Part shown: one piece after another, positions 33,126 to 39,748 of the stretch
How the letters are laid out: each line of letters opens with the position of its first letter
How positions within the stretch are numbered: position 1 is the first letter of the stretch
Origin: Sutterella sp.
GTDB lineage: Bacteria > Pseudomonadota > Gammaproteobacteria > Burkholderiales > Burkholderiaceae_F
DNA: 52,669 nt
Assembly: GCF_030539355.1 (NCBI RefSeq)
Contig: NZ_JAUNSF010000011.1
Coordinates: 1-52,669, forward strand
Direction of reading: 5' to 3'
Translations under genes and position numbers: made by a program
Notes under the pieces: model-generated
Seen by the model: only the letters and a program-made list of their open reading frames with translations
Databases searched by the model: none
What the model was told of the DNA's origin: nothing

Positions 33126-33428
33126 ATGTCTCTCATCAGCAAACTCGCCGCCTCGGTCTCGTCCTCGAGCGAGGCGGACAACGCGGCCTCGGCGCTCCTC
33201 GCCAAGCTCGGCATCACGGACATCACGGACGCGCTGAAGACCGCGGCCAAGAAGGCGCTCTCGGACATCGACACGGCCGTCGAGGAAGAGAAGGCCGAGA
33301 TGGACACGGCGACGCGCCGCAAGTGCCGCCTCTGGTACGGCATCGGCGCGGCCGTGCTGGTCGTCGCGGCCTCGGTCGGCTTCTTCTCGCTCGGCTACCA
33401 CATCGGCCTGCGCGCGATCGGGGGCTAA
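33126..33428 (+). CDS. C-tail-anchored membrane protein, 100 aa
   Basis: The first ~70 residues are helical and charged, Ser/Ala-rich at the start (SLISKLAASVSSSSEADNAA) and Glu/Lys-rich later (DTAVEEEKAEMDTATRRK). One C-terminal membrane helix (YGIGAAVLVVAASVGFFSLG) ends close to the terminus. It precedes the holin by 3 bp and is probably co-expressed with it. Such small proteins may modulate holin timing, but I recognise no family. Confidence 0.55.
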   Translation: MSLISKLAASVSSSSEADNAASALLAKLGITDITDALKTAAKKALSDIDTAVEEEKAEMDTATRRKCRLWYGIGAAVLVVAASVGFFSLGYHIGLRAIGG

Positions 33429-33431
33429 GCC

Positions 33432-33767
33432 ATGCCGGAGAAGAGCCCGCAAAACTGGTCACTGCTGACGCTCCTCGTGTCGGTCATTGTGCCGTTGTGC
33501 GGCGGAGCGATTCAGTACCGGCAGGCGCACAAGCTCGGCGACTGGTCGCTCGGCACCTTCCTCGCGGACATGTTCACGAGCGGCTTCGTGGGCTTCATGG
33601 TCTTTTGGGTCTGCCATGACGCGCTCGAGCAGCCCGACTCGATCTGCGCCGCGCTCGCGGGCTTCGCCGGCAACTTGGGCGTGACCATCTTTGACTACGC
33701 ACGGTGGGCGCTTCGGCGCCGCATCGGCATGCCGCCCGCGGAGCAGGGCAAGGGAGAGGAGCAATGA
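33432..33767 (+). CDS. Holin, LydA-like
   Basis: This 111-aa protein has three hydrophobic segments: about residues 10-27 (LLTLLVSVIVPLCGGAIQY), 44-62 (FLADMFTSGFVGFMVFWVC) and 71-87 (ICAALAGFAGNLGVTIF). The core 'TSGFVGFMVFW ... LAGFAGNLG' matches the LydA-like phage holin family. Holins accumulate in the inner membrane and open it at a set time, giving the endolysin access to the wall. The endolysin follows with a 4-bp ATGA overlap, which strongly supports the assignment. Confidence 0.75.
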   Translation: MPEKSPQNWSLLTLLVSVIVPLCGGAIQYRQAHKLGDWSLGTFLADMFTSGFVGFMVFWVCHDALEQPDSICAALAGFAGNLGVTIFDYARWALRRRIGMPPAEQGKGEEQ

Positions 33768-34183
33768 CGGCAGCCAGGGGCATGCGAAATCAGAACCCGG
33801 GGAACATTCGCCGCACCGCGGAGGTGTGGAAGGGCATGTCCACGATCCAGGGCGACCCGGACTTCGTGCAGTTCTCCGCGATGAAGTGGGGCTGCAGGGC
33901 GCTGGTGAAGACCCTGCGCACGTACGTCGAGAAGCGCGGCCTGCAGACCATCCGGCAGATCATCGGCCGATGGGCGCCGGCGAACGAGAACGACACGATG
34001 AGCTACATCCGCTCGGTCTCGTCGGCGATGCGCCGCGATCCGGATGAGGTGCTGCACTTCAGCGACGACCCGCTCCTCTACCTCGACCTTGCGAAGGCGA
34101 TCGCGCGGCATGAGTGCGGGCCCGAGGCCGAGAGCATCTCGAGCGATGGCTGGGAGTTTGCGCTGCAGGAGGCAGGCGTGTGA
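33764..34183 (+). CDS. Endolysin (P5-like lytic transglycosylase/muramidase type)
   Basis: This 139-aa protein has the pattern MRNQNPGNIRRTAEVWKG near the start, FSAMKWGCRALVKTLRTYV, and TIRQIIGRWAPANENDT with MSYIRSV. This is the family often annotated 'structural protein P5/endolysin' in phages, which degrades peptidoglycan. The C-terminal AIARHECG contains a conserved Glu that may be functional. No signal peptide is present, so release depends on the overlapping holin upstream. Membrane and spanin genes downstream complete a Gram-negative lysis module. Confidence 0.78.
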   Translation: MTAARGMRNQNPGNIRRTAEVWKGMSTIQGDPDFVQFSAMKWGCRALVKTLRTYVEKRGLQTIRQIIGRWAPANENDTMSYIRSVSSAMRRDPDEVLHFSDDPLLYLDLAKAIARHECGPEAESISSDGWEFALQEAGV

Positions 34184-34197
34184 CCCCAAATAAAATA

Positions 34198-34236
34198 GAG
34201 CCGCCCGAGGGTGGAATCTCGTGCGGCTCCCGTTTC
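34198..34236 (+). terminator. Hairpin after the endolysin gene
   Basis: GAGCCGC (34198-34204) pairs with GCGGCTC (34223-34229), continued inside by CGAG/CTCG. CCGTTTCT follows with only a short T-run. Probably a partial terminator or RNA-stabilising stem between endolysin and the downstream lysis genes. Confidence 0.5.
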
Positions 34237-34257
34237 TATACCAATTTGGAACCTGGT

Positions 34258-34572
34258 ATGCAAAGGATTTTATCAGACCTGCTGAGGCCGGTTGTGTTGA
34301 AGCTGCTCGAAAGCTCGCCGTTTGTGCGGGCGCTTTCGTTCCTGATTCTGCTCGTCGTTGCGGCGTGGGCGGGCCGGTTCGTGCTGATCGCCCTCGGCCT
34401 TGATGCCCAGCTGCCGCGGTTCGCGCAGGGTTTCGCGACGGCGCTCGCGTGGTTCGCGGTGTGCCGTTGGGCGCTGCCGAACCTCGTGGAAAACTTCCCT
34501 GCGCGGAAGATCTTCTGGGGCGGGTTTCTGCTCATTCTGGCCGCCGGCGCGGCGGTCGATCTTTGGGGGTGA
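34258..34572 (+). CDS. Small integral membrane protein in lysis cassette, 104 aa
   Basis: Three hydrophobic helices are visible: about residues 22-43 (VRALSFLILLVVAAWAGRFV), 53-70 (RFAQGFATALAWFAVCRWAL) and 84-101 (IFWGGFLLILAAGAAVDLWG). ATG 34258 is chosen because the region before it forms the hairpin at 34198-34236. A GTG at 34180 overlapping the endolysin stop (GTGA) would add 26 residues. The base composition is less GC-biased than that of the head genes. It could be a second holin or pinholin, or an antiholin; the sequence alone does not decide. Confidence 0.55.
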   Translation: MQRILSDLLRPVVLKLLESSPFVRALSFLILLVVAAWAGRFVLIALGLDAQLPRFAQGFATALAWFAVCRWALPNLVENFPARKIFWGGFLLILAAGAAVDLWG

Positions 34573-34575
34573 GGG

Positions 34576-34989
34576 ATGAGCCTCGGCACACTGTCAGTCT
34601 TCGGTCTCGGCGCCGGCGCGGTCATCGCGCTCGTCGGCGCCGGGTTCATCAGTGGCTGCGTCTACAAGGACGCCTCGCACAGGGAAGAGACCGCGATCGC
34701 GGTCGCAACACAAGGAGCCAAAAGCTATGCACGGATGGTCACCGCGATCGACGCACTCACCACGCAGCACGCTGCTGATCTCGCTGCTGCTGACGCTCGC
34801 ACTAAGCGGGTGCAGCAGTCTGTCGAGTCCCGCGTCAAGCGAGCCAGCGCAGCTGCCTGCAGTGCTGAGCGAGCCGCAGTCGCCCGCAGCGAAAGCCTAC
34901 TCAGAGAAGCTCTCGGACTTCTCGAAGAGGGTGGCGGACTACTTCAGCGATGTGCCGGAGTTCACGACGCCGCAGTGACGGCGCGGTAA
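34576..34989 (+). CDS. Inner-membrane spanin (Rz-like)
   Basis: This 137-aa protein has one N-terminal membrane anchor (SVFGLGAGAVIALVGAGFIS, about residues 7-26) and a long periplasmic helical part rich in Ala, Glu, Arg and Ser. It lies at the end of the lysis cassette. A lipoprotein gene is wholly embedded in another frame, the classical embedded Rz/Rz1 arrangement. i-spanin and o-spanin join the two membranes and fuse them at the last lysis step. The three C-terminal cysteines may give intermolecular disulfides. Confidence 0.75.
   Translation: MSLGTLSVFGLGAGAVIALVGAGFISGCVYKDASHREETAIAVATQGAKSYARMVTAIDALTTQHAADLAAADARTKRVQQSVESRVKRASAAACSAERAAVARSESLLREALGLLEEGGGLLQRCAGVHDAAVTAR
34727..34978 (+). 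CDS. Outer-membrane spanin lipoprotein (Rz1-like), nested
   Basis: This 83-aa ORF lies entirely within the i-spanin gene in the +1 frame. AAGGAG (34712-34717) precedes ATG 34727. The N-terminus is a lipoprotein signal: basic start, hydrophobic STLLISLLLTLALSGC, lipobox LSGC with the modified Cys at residue 29. The mature ~55 residues are Pro/Ser-rich (SSPASSEPAQLPAVLSEPQS) with a short helical end, as usual for o-spanins. Confidence 0.8.
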   Translation: MHGWSPRSTHSPRSTLLISLLLTLALSGCSSLSSPASSEPAQLPAVLSEPQSPAAKAYSEKLSDFSKRVADYFSDVPEFTTPQ

Positions 34990-35024
34990 AATAGCGTCTG
35001 GGAAAATCAATTTAGGGCGAGCAG

Positions 35025-35058
35025 GAGCTCAACCCTTCGCGGGGTTGGGCTCTTTCTC
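35025..35058. terminator. Bidirectional terminator between lysis genes and integrase
   Basis: GAGCTCAACCC (35025-35035) pairs with GGGTTGGGCTC (35042-35052; one G-T pair) around a TTCGCG loop, followed by TTTCTCT on the plus strand. The stem includes the last codons of the convergent integrase gene. On the minus strand the tail has few T residues, so the plus direction is the stronger. Confidence 0.7.
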
Positions 35059-36249
35059 TATCCACGCGAGCGGCAGGATCGTATCCGCCCAGCGCTGCAT
35101 GATCGGCCGGCGCTGCTCGAGCAGGTCCGAGCGCTGGTACGCGCGCGTCACGGCGTTGCCGGTCTGGTGCTGGATCGCCTTCTCCGACAGGCGCTCGGAG
35201 ATGTCCTGCTCGGCGGCCCAATCGCTGAAGCTCGAGCGGAAGCCGTGCATGGTGCCGCGGCCGACGCGCTTCCTGACAACCACGCGCGGGGTGTACTTGT
35301 TGATGTGCGTGCCGTCCTTGACCGGCGAGGGGAAGAGCCACTCCGAGTCATGCGGCAGCCGCTCGAGGAGCAGCAGCGCCTGCCGGCTCAGCGGCACGCG
35401 GTGAGGGTATCCCTTGCCGTCCTTGCGCCGCGGGCAGTACCACACGTCGCCCTTGATCTCCTCCCAGCGAGCCTCGCAGAACTCATTCGTGCGGGCGCCC
35501 GTGAGCGCGCCGAAGGCGATGGCCACCCAGGTGACCGGCGGATCGTTCCAATCGGTCTGCTCGAGCGCGTCGCGGATCTCCTGCACGGTGAGCGCCTCGA
35601 AGTGCTCGACCTTCTTGATCTTGCTCGGCGGCGCGAGGAAGTACGACAGGTTGCCGCGCCACACCGCGGGGTTGCCGGTCTTCATCTTCCCGGTCGCGAT
35701 GCCGTAGGCAAAGAGCGCCTCGAGGCGCATGCGCACGCGCGAGGCCGTCTCGGTCTTGGTCTCCCAGATCGGCGTGAGCACGGCGAGCACGTCGTCGCGC
35801 GTGATGTCCTCGAGCGCCTTGTCGCCGATCGCCGGCAGCGCATAGGTCTCGATGCTCGTGCGCCACTGCAGGCCGCTCTTGGGGTTGCGCCAGCGCTTGG
35901 CCTTCGCGATCGCCGGCAGTGCTTCCTCGAAGAGCTTCGCGAAGGTGTAGACCTCGGGCTTCTCGGCCAGCTGGGCGCGCACGGTGCGGCGGTGCTCGAC
36001 GGGATCGACGCCCTCGGCGACAAGTTGCCGGGCGCGCTCGAGCTTCTCGCGGGCGGCTGTGATGCCGACCTCGCCCACGCGCCCCAGGGAGAGCTCCCTG
36101 CGCTTGCCGGCCACGGTGTAGACAAAGAGCCAGGACGGGCAGCGACCCTCGCGCTTGCGCACGTAGAGGCCCCGCTCGATGCGGTGGATGCCTGCAGGGA
36201 GTTTGTCGATCTTCGCTTCAATTGAGAGCCGCGCCATAAGAACTGCCAT
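35029..36249 (-). CDS. Tyrosine integrase, P4-like
   Basis: This 406-aa integrase would carry out site-specific insertion and excision of the prophage. The N-terminus is the DUF4102-type arm-binding domain (WLFVYTVAGKRRELSLGRVG). The catalytic residues are visible: Arg in GALTGARTNEF, the HGFRSSFSDWA box (His and Arg), a His-containing segment HQTGNAVTRAYQ, and the nucleophile Tyr in AYQRSDLLEQRR. ATG 36249 gives MAVLMARLS; an in-frame ATG at 36237 (MARLSIEAK) is equally plausible, since neither has a clear ribosome-binding site. It lies at the prophage edge, convergent with the lysis genes. Confidence 0.92.
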   Translation of the reverse strand: MAVLMARLSIEAKIDKLPAGIHRIERGLYVRKREGRCPSWLFVYTVAGKRRELSLGRVGEVGITAAREKLERARQLVAEGVDPVEHRRTVRAQLAEKPEVYTFAKLFEEALPAIAKAKRWRNPKSGLQWRTSIETYALPAIGDKALEDITRDDVLAVLTPIWETKTETASRVRMRLEALFAYGIATGKMKTGNPAVWRGNLSYFLAPPSKIKKVEHFEALTVQEIRDALEQTDWNDPPVTWVAIAFGALTGARTNEFCEARWEEIKGDVWYCPRRKDGKGYPHRVPLSRQALLLLERLPHDSEWLFPSPVKDGTHINKYTPRVVVRKRVGRGTMHGFRSSFSDWAAEQDISERLSEKAIQHQTGNAVTRAYQRSDLLEQRRPIMQRWADTILPLAWIEKEPNPAKG

Positions 36250-36278
36250 AAGTGAGAGTGTTGCGATATGGTGCAGTA

Positions 36279-36379
36279 TGGCGCGAGATGATCACTCTGT
36301 CGAGCAGAGGGCGGCCCCAATCCCCGCGCGGTGGCGCGAGATGTTGCAGGGTGATCGCGGGATGGCGCGCAATGGCGCG
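36279..36379 (+). repeat. Short direct repeats beside the integrase gene (candidate arm-type sites)
   Basis: TGGCGCGAGATG occurs at 36279-36290 and 36332-36343, and shortened ATGGCGCG copies at 36362 and 36372. GCCATAAG is also doubled at 36233-36240 and 36245-36252. Repeated short sites just upstream of a tyrosine integrase gene are typical of integrase-arm or excisionase binding sites in attP. I see no gene in 36250-36599. Confidence 0.45.
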
Positions 36380-36415
36380 ACAGCTTCGACGGACACCCCT
36401 TCCGCCAGACCTCTC

Positions 36416-36435
36416 CTGAGTTTTAAAAAACTCAG
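36416..36435. other. Palindrome, candidate integrase core site (attR)
   Basis: CTGAGTTTTAAAAAACTCAG is a 9-bp perfect inverted repeat with a 2-bp centre. It can equally be read as 7-bp arms around a 6-bp TTAAAA spacer, the geometry of a tyrosine-recombinase crossover site. It lies between the candidate arm sites and the first host features. The left prophage end is outside the window, so the duplicated core cannot be confirmed; a bidirectional terminator is the alternative. Confidence 0.35.
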
Positions 36436-36456
36436 ACGGGAGTGCCGCTAGAATGG

Positions 36457-36492
36457 AAACCCCGCAGCAGCAGTGCACGGGGTTTTTCTTTT
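36457..36492 (+). terminator. Intrinsic terminator ahead of scpB
   Basis: AAACCCCG (36457-36464) pairs with CGGGGTTT (36478-36485) around a CAG-rich loop, followed by TTTTTCTTTT. It stands 110 bp before scpB and may end a host transcript that the prophage has separated from its gene, or insulate scpB from the prophage. A TAGAAT at 36449 resembles a -10 box but has no good -35 partner. I see no gene in 36493-36599. Confidence 0.75.
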
Positions 36493-36599
36493 GGGAAAAA
36501 TTTCTCCACGCCTTTCCCTCTGATCTTTTCCGGTCAGACGGCACTTCTCACGGTCCTGCCTCGGGCACGGACGCTTCCAAACTCCAGACGCCCAAGACG

Positions 36600-37352
36600 A
36601 TGGCTGAATTCACGCCCCAGACGATCCTTGAGGCCGCGCTTCTCACGGCGAGGAAACCCCTCACGATCCGTGACATGCGCCGGCTCTTCAATGACGAGCC
36701 CTCCGCGAAAGTGATCCGCGGGGAGCTCGAGGCGCTTCAGGCCTTCTGGCGGGGGCGCGGCATGGAGCTCGAGGAGCTCGCCGACGGCGGCTGGCGCTTC
36801 CGCACGGCGCAGGGGGCCATGACATGGCTCTCGCGCCTCGAGGAGGAGCGTCCCGCGCGCTACTCGCGCGCGGCGATGGAGACGCTCGCCATCATCGCCT
36901 ACCGGCAGCCGGTCACGCGCGGCGACATCGAGGAGATCCGCGGCGTCACGGTGAACCCCGCGATCATCCGTCAGTTCGAGGACCGCGGATGGGTGGAGAC
37001 CGTGGGGTGGCGGGAGACGCCGGGCAGACCCGCGCTGCTCGGCACGACAAAGACTTTTTTGAATGACCTCGGGCTCAAGAGCCTTGCGGACCTGCCGGCC
37101 CTCAGGGAGACGCAGTCCGAGGAATTCGCGCTCGGCCAAGAGGCACCTGATGCCGCCGGGCAGAACATGCAGGAATCGCCCGGTATCGGCACGATGCAGC
37201 TGCAGGAGGAACTTGATTTTGACCAGGACCAGCACGAAGCGCCCGCAGGCGCCCGAGAAGAAGCGCACCCCGTTCCGCGCCCCGCAGAAGAAGGCGGTGG
37301 TGAGGAAGCCCCGTCCGCAGACCCAGGAGACGCCGTGGGTGAGGAACGCTGA
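36600..37352 (+). CDS. scpB: Segregation and condensation protein B
   Basis: This 250-aa kleisin-associated protein works with ScpA and SMC in chromosome condensation. Two winged-helix domains are visible: [20 protein letters not shown], then the diagnostic [20 protein letters not shown] with [17 protein letters not shown] and [18 protein letters not shown]. The acidic C-terminal tail (after about residue 190) is variable in the family. ATG 36600 begins the conserved part; the frame is open further upstream but that part is not conserved-looking. The end overlaps the rluB gene by 134 bp if the TTG start of rluB is right. scpA is not adjacent here. Confidence 0.92.
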   Translation: MAEFTPQTILEAALLTARKPLTIRDMRRLFNDEPSAKVIRGELEALQAFWRGRGMELEELADGGWRFRTAQGAMTWLSRLEEERPARYSRAAMETLAIIAYRQPVTRGDIEEIRGVTVNPAIIRQFEDRGWVETVGWRETPGRPALLGTTKTFLNDLGLKSLADLPALRETQSEEFALGQEAPDAAGQNMQESPGIGTMQLQEELDFDQDQHEAPAGAREEAHPVPRPAEEGGGEEAPSADPGDAVGEER

Positions 37353-38499
37353 CGGCACGACCGAGCACGTTGTCACCGAGAAGCTCCAGAAGGCGCTGGC
37401 TGACGCGGGCTGGGGCTCGCGCCGCGAGATGGAGCGCCTCATTGAGTCCGGCGTCGTCACCGTGAACGGGCAGCCCGCCAAGTTGGGCGACCGCGTCAAG
37501 GCCGACGACGTGATCCGCGTCGAGGGCCGCACGGTCCGCCGCCAGACGGGCGACGAGGCCGAGGCGCCGCGCGTGCTCCTCTACCACAAGCCCGCCGGCG
37601 AGATCGTCACCCGCGACGACCCTGAGGGTCGTCCGAGCGTCTTCGCGCACCTGCCGCGCGTGCCGGGCGGCCGCTGGATCGCCGTGGGGCGTCTCGACTT
37701 CAACACCGAGGGGCTCCTCATCTTCACGACCTCTGGGTCGCTCGCCAACCGCCTGATGCATCCGCGCTTCGAGCTCGAGCGCGAGTACGCCGTGCGCACC
37801 GTGGGCGAACTCTCGGAAGAGGATGCGCAGAAGCTCCTCGCGGGCGTCGACCTTGAGGACGGTCCGGCGAAGTTCGAGACCCTCACCGACGAGGGCGGCA
37901 AGGGGCTGAATCACTGGTACGCCGTCACGATCCGCGAGGGCCGCAACCGCGAGGTGCGCCGACTCTTCGAGTCCGTGAATCTCACGGTCTCGCGCCTCAT
38001 CCGCGTGCGCTACGGCGACGTGGAGCTCCCCTCGGGGCTGCTCCGCGGCAAGATGAAGGAGCTCGAGCCCGCCGACGTGAAGCGCTGGATCGCCGCGCTC
38101 GAGCGCGCCGAGAAGGCCGTCTCCCCCGAGGCCGCCCGCGAGAAGGCCGAGGAGGTGAAGGCGGAGAAGGCCGCCGCCCGCATCCGCTGGCGCGAGCGCA
38201 TGGAGCGCGAGGAAGCCGAGCGCACCGAGAAGGTTGAGCGCTCCGAGCGCCGCCCCCGCCGCGAGGGCGCGAGCGACCGCACGGGCGTTCCCTTCAAGGG
38301 CGCGCGTGACCTCTCCGAGCGTCCGACGCAGCGCGCTTACCGCAAGGACCGGGGCTTCGATGAGACGGAAGAGGCGGGCAAGGCCCGTCCCGCCCGCGGC
38401 CCGCGCGGTTCCTCCCGTGCCTCCGGTGCCGCGGGTTCGAAGGGTTCCAATGGTTCGAAGGGCGGCCGCGGGTACGGCCCGCGCGGCGGACGCCTCTGA
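37219..38499 (+). CDS. rluB: 23S rRNA pseudouridine synthase (RluB/RsuA family)
   Basis: The enzyme isomerises a uridine in 23S rRNA (U2605 for E. coli RluB). An S4 domain ([20 protein letters not shown] ... [15 protein letters not shown]) is followed by the catalytic [17 protein letters not shown] with Asp at about residue 160, then [13 protein letters not shown]. The C-terminal ~130 residues are Arg/Glu- and then Gly/Ser/Arg-rich and probably disordered, as in other betaproteobacterial RluB. No ATG suits the N-terminus; TTG 37219 stands 9 bp behind AGGAGG (37204-37209), giving 426 aa and an overlap with scpB. A downstream GTG is possible. Confidence 0.88.
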   Translation: MTRTSTKRPQAPEKKRTPFRAPQKKAVVRKPRPQTQETPWVRNADGTTEHVVTEKLQKALADAGWGSRREMERLIESGVVTVNGQPAKLGDRVKADDVIRVEGRTVRRQTGDEAEAPRVLLYHKPAGEIVTRDDPEGRPSVFAHLPRVPGGRWIAVGRLDFNTEGLLIFTTSGSLANRLMHPRFELEREYAVRTVGELSEEDAQKLLAGVDLEDGPAKFETLTDEGGKGLNHWYAVTIREGRNREVRRLFESVNLTVSRLIRVRYGDVELPSGLLRGKMKELEPADVKRWIAALERAEKAVSPEAAREKAEEVKAEKAAARIRWRERMEREEAERTEKVERSERRPRREGASDRTGVPFKGARDLSERPTQRAYRKDRGFDETEEAGKARPARGPRGSSRASGAAGSKGSNGSKGGRGYGPRGGRL

Positions 38500-38650
38500 T
38501 TTAGAACGGAAATCGTCCGTTCATCCTCCGCTTTCCTCTCCCCGGACCCTGCGCTTCGGGGAAAGGGCGGCGGGAGGACGGCCCTGGATTCCTGTCCGGG
38601 GCTGTCAGCGAGCGCTCTCCCGGGGCCGGGGGAGGTGCTCGAAGGCGCTC

Positions 38651-38692
38651 AAAAAAGGCCAAAAAATCCGCGCGGCTTCTTGCGCCGCGCGG
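38651..38692 (-). terminator. Intrinsic terminator pointing left, after rluB
   Basis: Read on the minus strand, CCGCGCGGC (38692-38684) pairs with GCCGCGCGG (38676-38668), followed by ATTTTTTGGCCTTTTTT. This is a textbook terminator for leftward transcription, although no minus-strand gene is evident to its right. On the plus strand the same A-runs lie upstream of a promoter. Otherwise I see nothing in 38500-38650. Confidence 0.6.
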
Positions 38693-38709
38693 GTTCGCCT
38701 CCCTATAAT
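38680..38709 (+). promoter_or_regulatory. Sigma70-type promoter of the rimP-nusA-infB operon
   Basis: TTGCGC (38680-38685) and a perfect TATAAT (38704-38709) are separated by 18 bp, with A-tracts (38651-38666) upstream that could act as an UP element. Transcription would start near 38716, giving a leader of about 455 nt before rimP. Confidence 0.7.
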
Positions 38710-39055
38710 CTCGGCCATTCCTCAACGGCCGGTCTGAGCCGCCCCGGGTTCGCAGCATGAACCGCGGGCCGGAGACCGAATGTTCCGTTTCAAGCCCCGC
38801 GAACACCGCTCCCCGATGTCTCTCTTCCTTTTGAGAGCCCTTCACAGCGGACTCCGGTGCCACGGAACAGAGAGGGGAAGCTTTTATTTCCCCTCGGACA
38901 AGCCTTGTTGAGACGTCGCATTCTGGCCGGCGCTCCGTGAACCTCCCCTCAAGAAAGGAGGTCCTTTGTGGAAGGAGCTCTGAGCCGCCCTCATCCCGGG
39001 CAAAGAGGCAGCGCTGAAAAGCGGAGCCGGAGCCTTTGGGAGGAAGGGAGAAGAG

Positions 39056-39084
39056 AAATGGGCCGTGTGAGCCCATTTTTTTTT
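39056..39084 (+). terminator. Attenuator-like terminator 1 before rimP
   Basis: AAATGGGC (39056-39063) pairs with GCCCATTT (39071-39078) and runs into a row of nine T (39076-39084). As it lies between promoter and rimP in the same direction, full termination would silence the operon; it is presumably conditional. Confidence 0.75.
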
Positions 39085-39110
39085 GATTCTGGAGCGGAAA
39101 GCGGCGCCGC

Positions 39111-39157
39111 GCCCCATGGGGGACCATCGGGCACGGGGCCCTTTTTGCGTTTTTTTT
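39111..39157 (+). terminator. Attenuator-like terminator 2 before rimP
   Basis: GCCCC (39111-39115) pairs with GGGGC (39135-39139) around a structured loop, followed by CCTTTTTGCGTTTTTTT, two T-runs. It ends 15 bp before ATG 39173. Together with terminator 1 it makes a double attenuator. Confidence 0.6.
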
Positions 39158-39172
39158 GAAGGATATCGCCTG

Positions 39173-39736
39173 ATGAATTCATCCTCCGGAGCGCTCGGCG
39201 CGCTTGTGGAAAAGACGGTTGAAGGCCTCGGATACGAGTTCGTTGACTGTGAGCGTCTTGCCCGCGGGCTCGTGCGCGTGACGATCGACACGACCGCCGA
39301 GGGCGGCATTTCGCTCGAGGACTGCGAGCGTGTGAGCGACCAGCTCACGCACCTCTTCACGGTCGAGGACGTGACCTACGAGCGTCTCGAGGTCTCCTCG
39401 CCCGGCGTCGAGCGCCCCTTGAAGCGCGCCCGCGACTGGGAGCGCTTCGCCGGTGAACTCGCCGCCGTCGAGCTCTTCGCCCCGATGAAGGCCGAGGGCT
39501 TTCCGGAGGCCGGCCGCCGCAAGCTCGAGGGCCGCATCATCGGCATCTCGGGCGAGTCCGGCGCCGAACAGATTGAATTTGACTACTTCGAGGTCGTCAT
39601 CGCGCGCACGCCGCGCGCCGCCGCCCTCCGCTCGAAAAAGCGTCAGACGGTCGAGGCCGCGCCCGTGCGCGTCACCTTCCCGCTCTCCGAGGTCGAGCGC
39701 GCACACCTCATCAAGGAACTGAATTTCAAGGGTTAA
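39173..39736 (+). CDS. rimP: Ribosome maturation factor RimP
   Basis: This 187-aa protein is needed for 30S subunit maturation. The family pattern is clear: LGYEFVDCE, LVRVTIDTTAEGGISLEDCE with RVSDQL, YERLEVSSPGVERPLKRARD with W, and the C-terminal SH3-like barrel (FDYFEVVIARTP ... LSEVERAHLIKELNFKG). The Arg-rich linker near residues 160-170 is longer than in E. coli RimP (~150 aa). ATG 39173 begins the conserved part and follows GAAGG at 39158. First gene of the operon behind the two terminators; nusA follows after 12 bp. Confidence 0.93.
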   Translation: MNSSSGALGALVEKTVEGLGYEFVDCERLARGLVRVTIDTTAEGGISLEDCERVSDQLTHLFTVEDVTYERLEVSSPGVERPLKRARDWERFAGELAAVELFAPMKAEGFPEAGRRKLEGRIIGISGESGAEQIEFDYFEVVIARTPRAAALRSKKRQTVEAAPVRVTFPLSEVERAHLIKELNFKG

Positions 39737-39748
39737 GGAACTTAAAAA

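Larger units (their letters stand above)
38716..39172 (+). other. Structured leader of the rimP-nusA-infB operon
   Basis: The gap between rluB and rimP holds no convincing gene but many inverted repeats. A long hairpin CGGTCT ... AGACCG (38730-38778) has inner GGTTC/GAACC. GAGGGGAA/TTCCCCTC (38872-38895) follows, and then two terminators. In enterobacteria a tRNA gene and Rho-independent attenuation precede this operon, and NusA regulates it. No tRNA is seen here. A 43-codon ORF (38780-38911) could be a leader peptide but is weakly supported. Confidence 0.55.

Noticed and set aside
36449-36454. TAGAAT as the -10 box of an scpB promoter
   Set aside because: No acceptable -35 hexamer at 16-18 bp, and a terminator follows immediately.
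38780-38911. 43-codon leader peptide before rimP
   Set aside because: Composition and codon use are not convincing and there is no stalling-type motif.
38716-39055. tRNA gene in the rimP leader, as in enterobacteria
   Set aside because: No cloverleaf or T-loop consensus could be drawn; the GGGTTCG at 38756 belongs to a simple hairpin.
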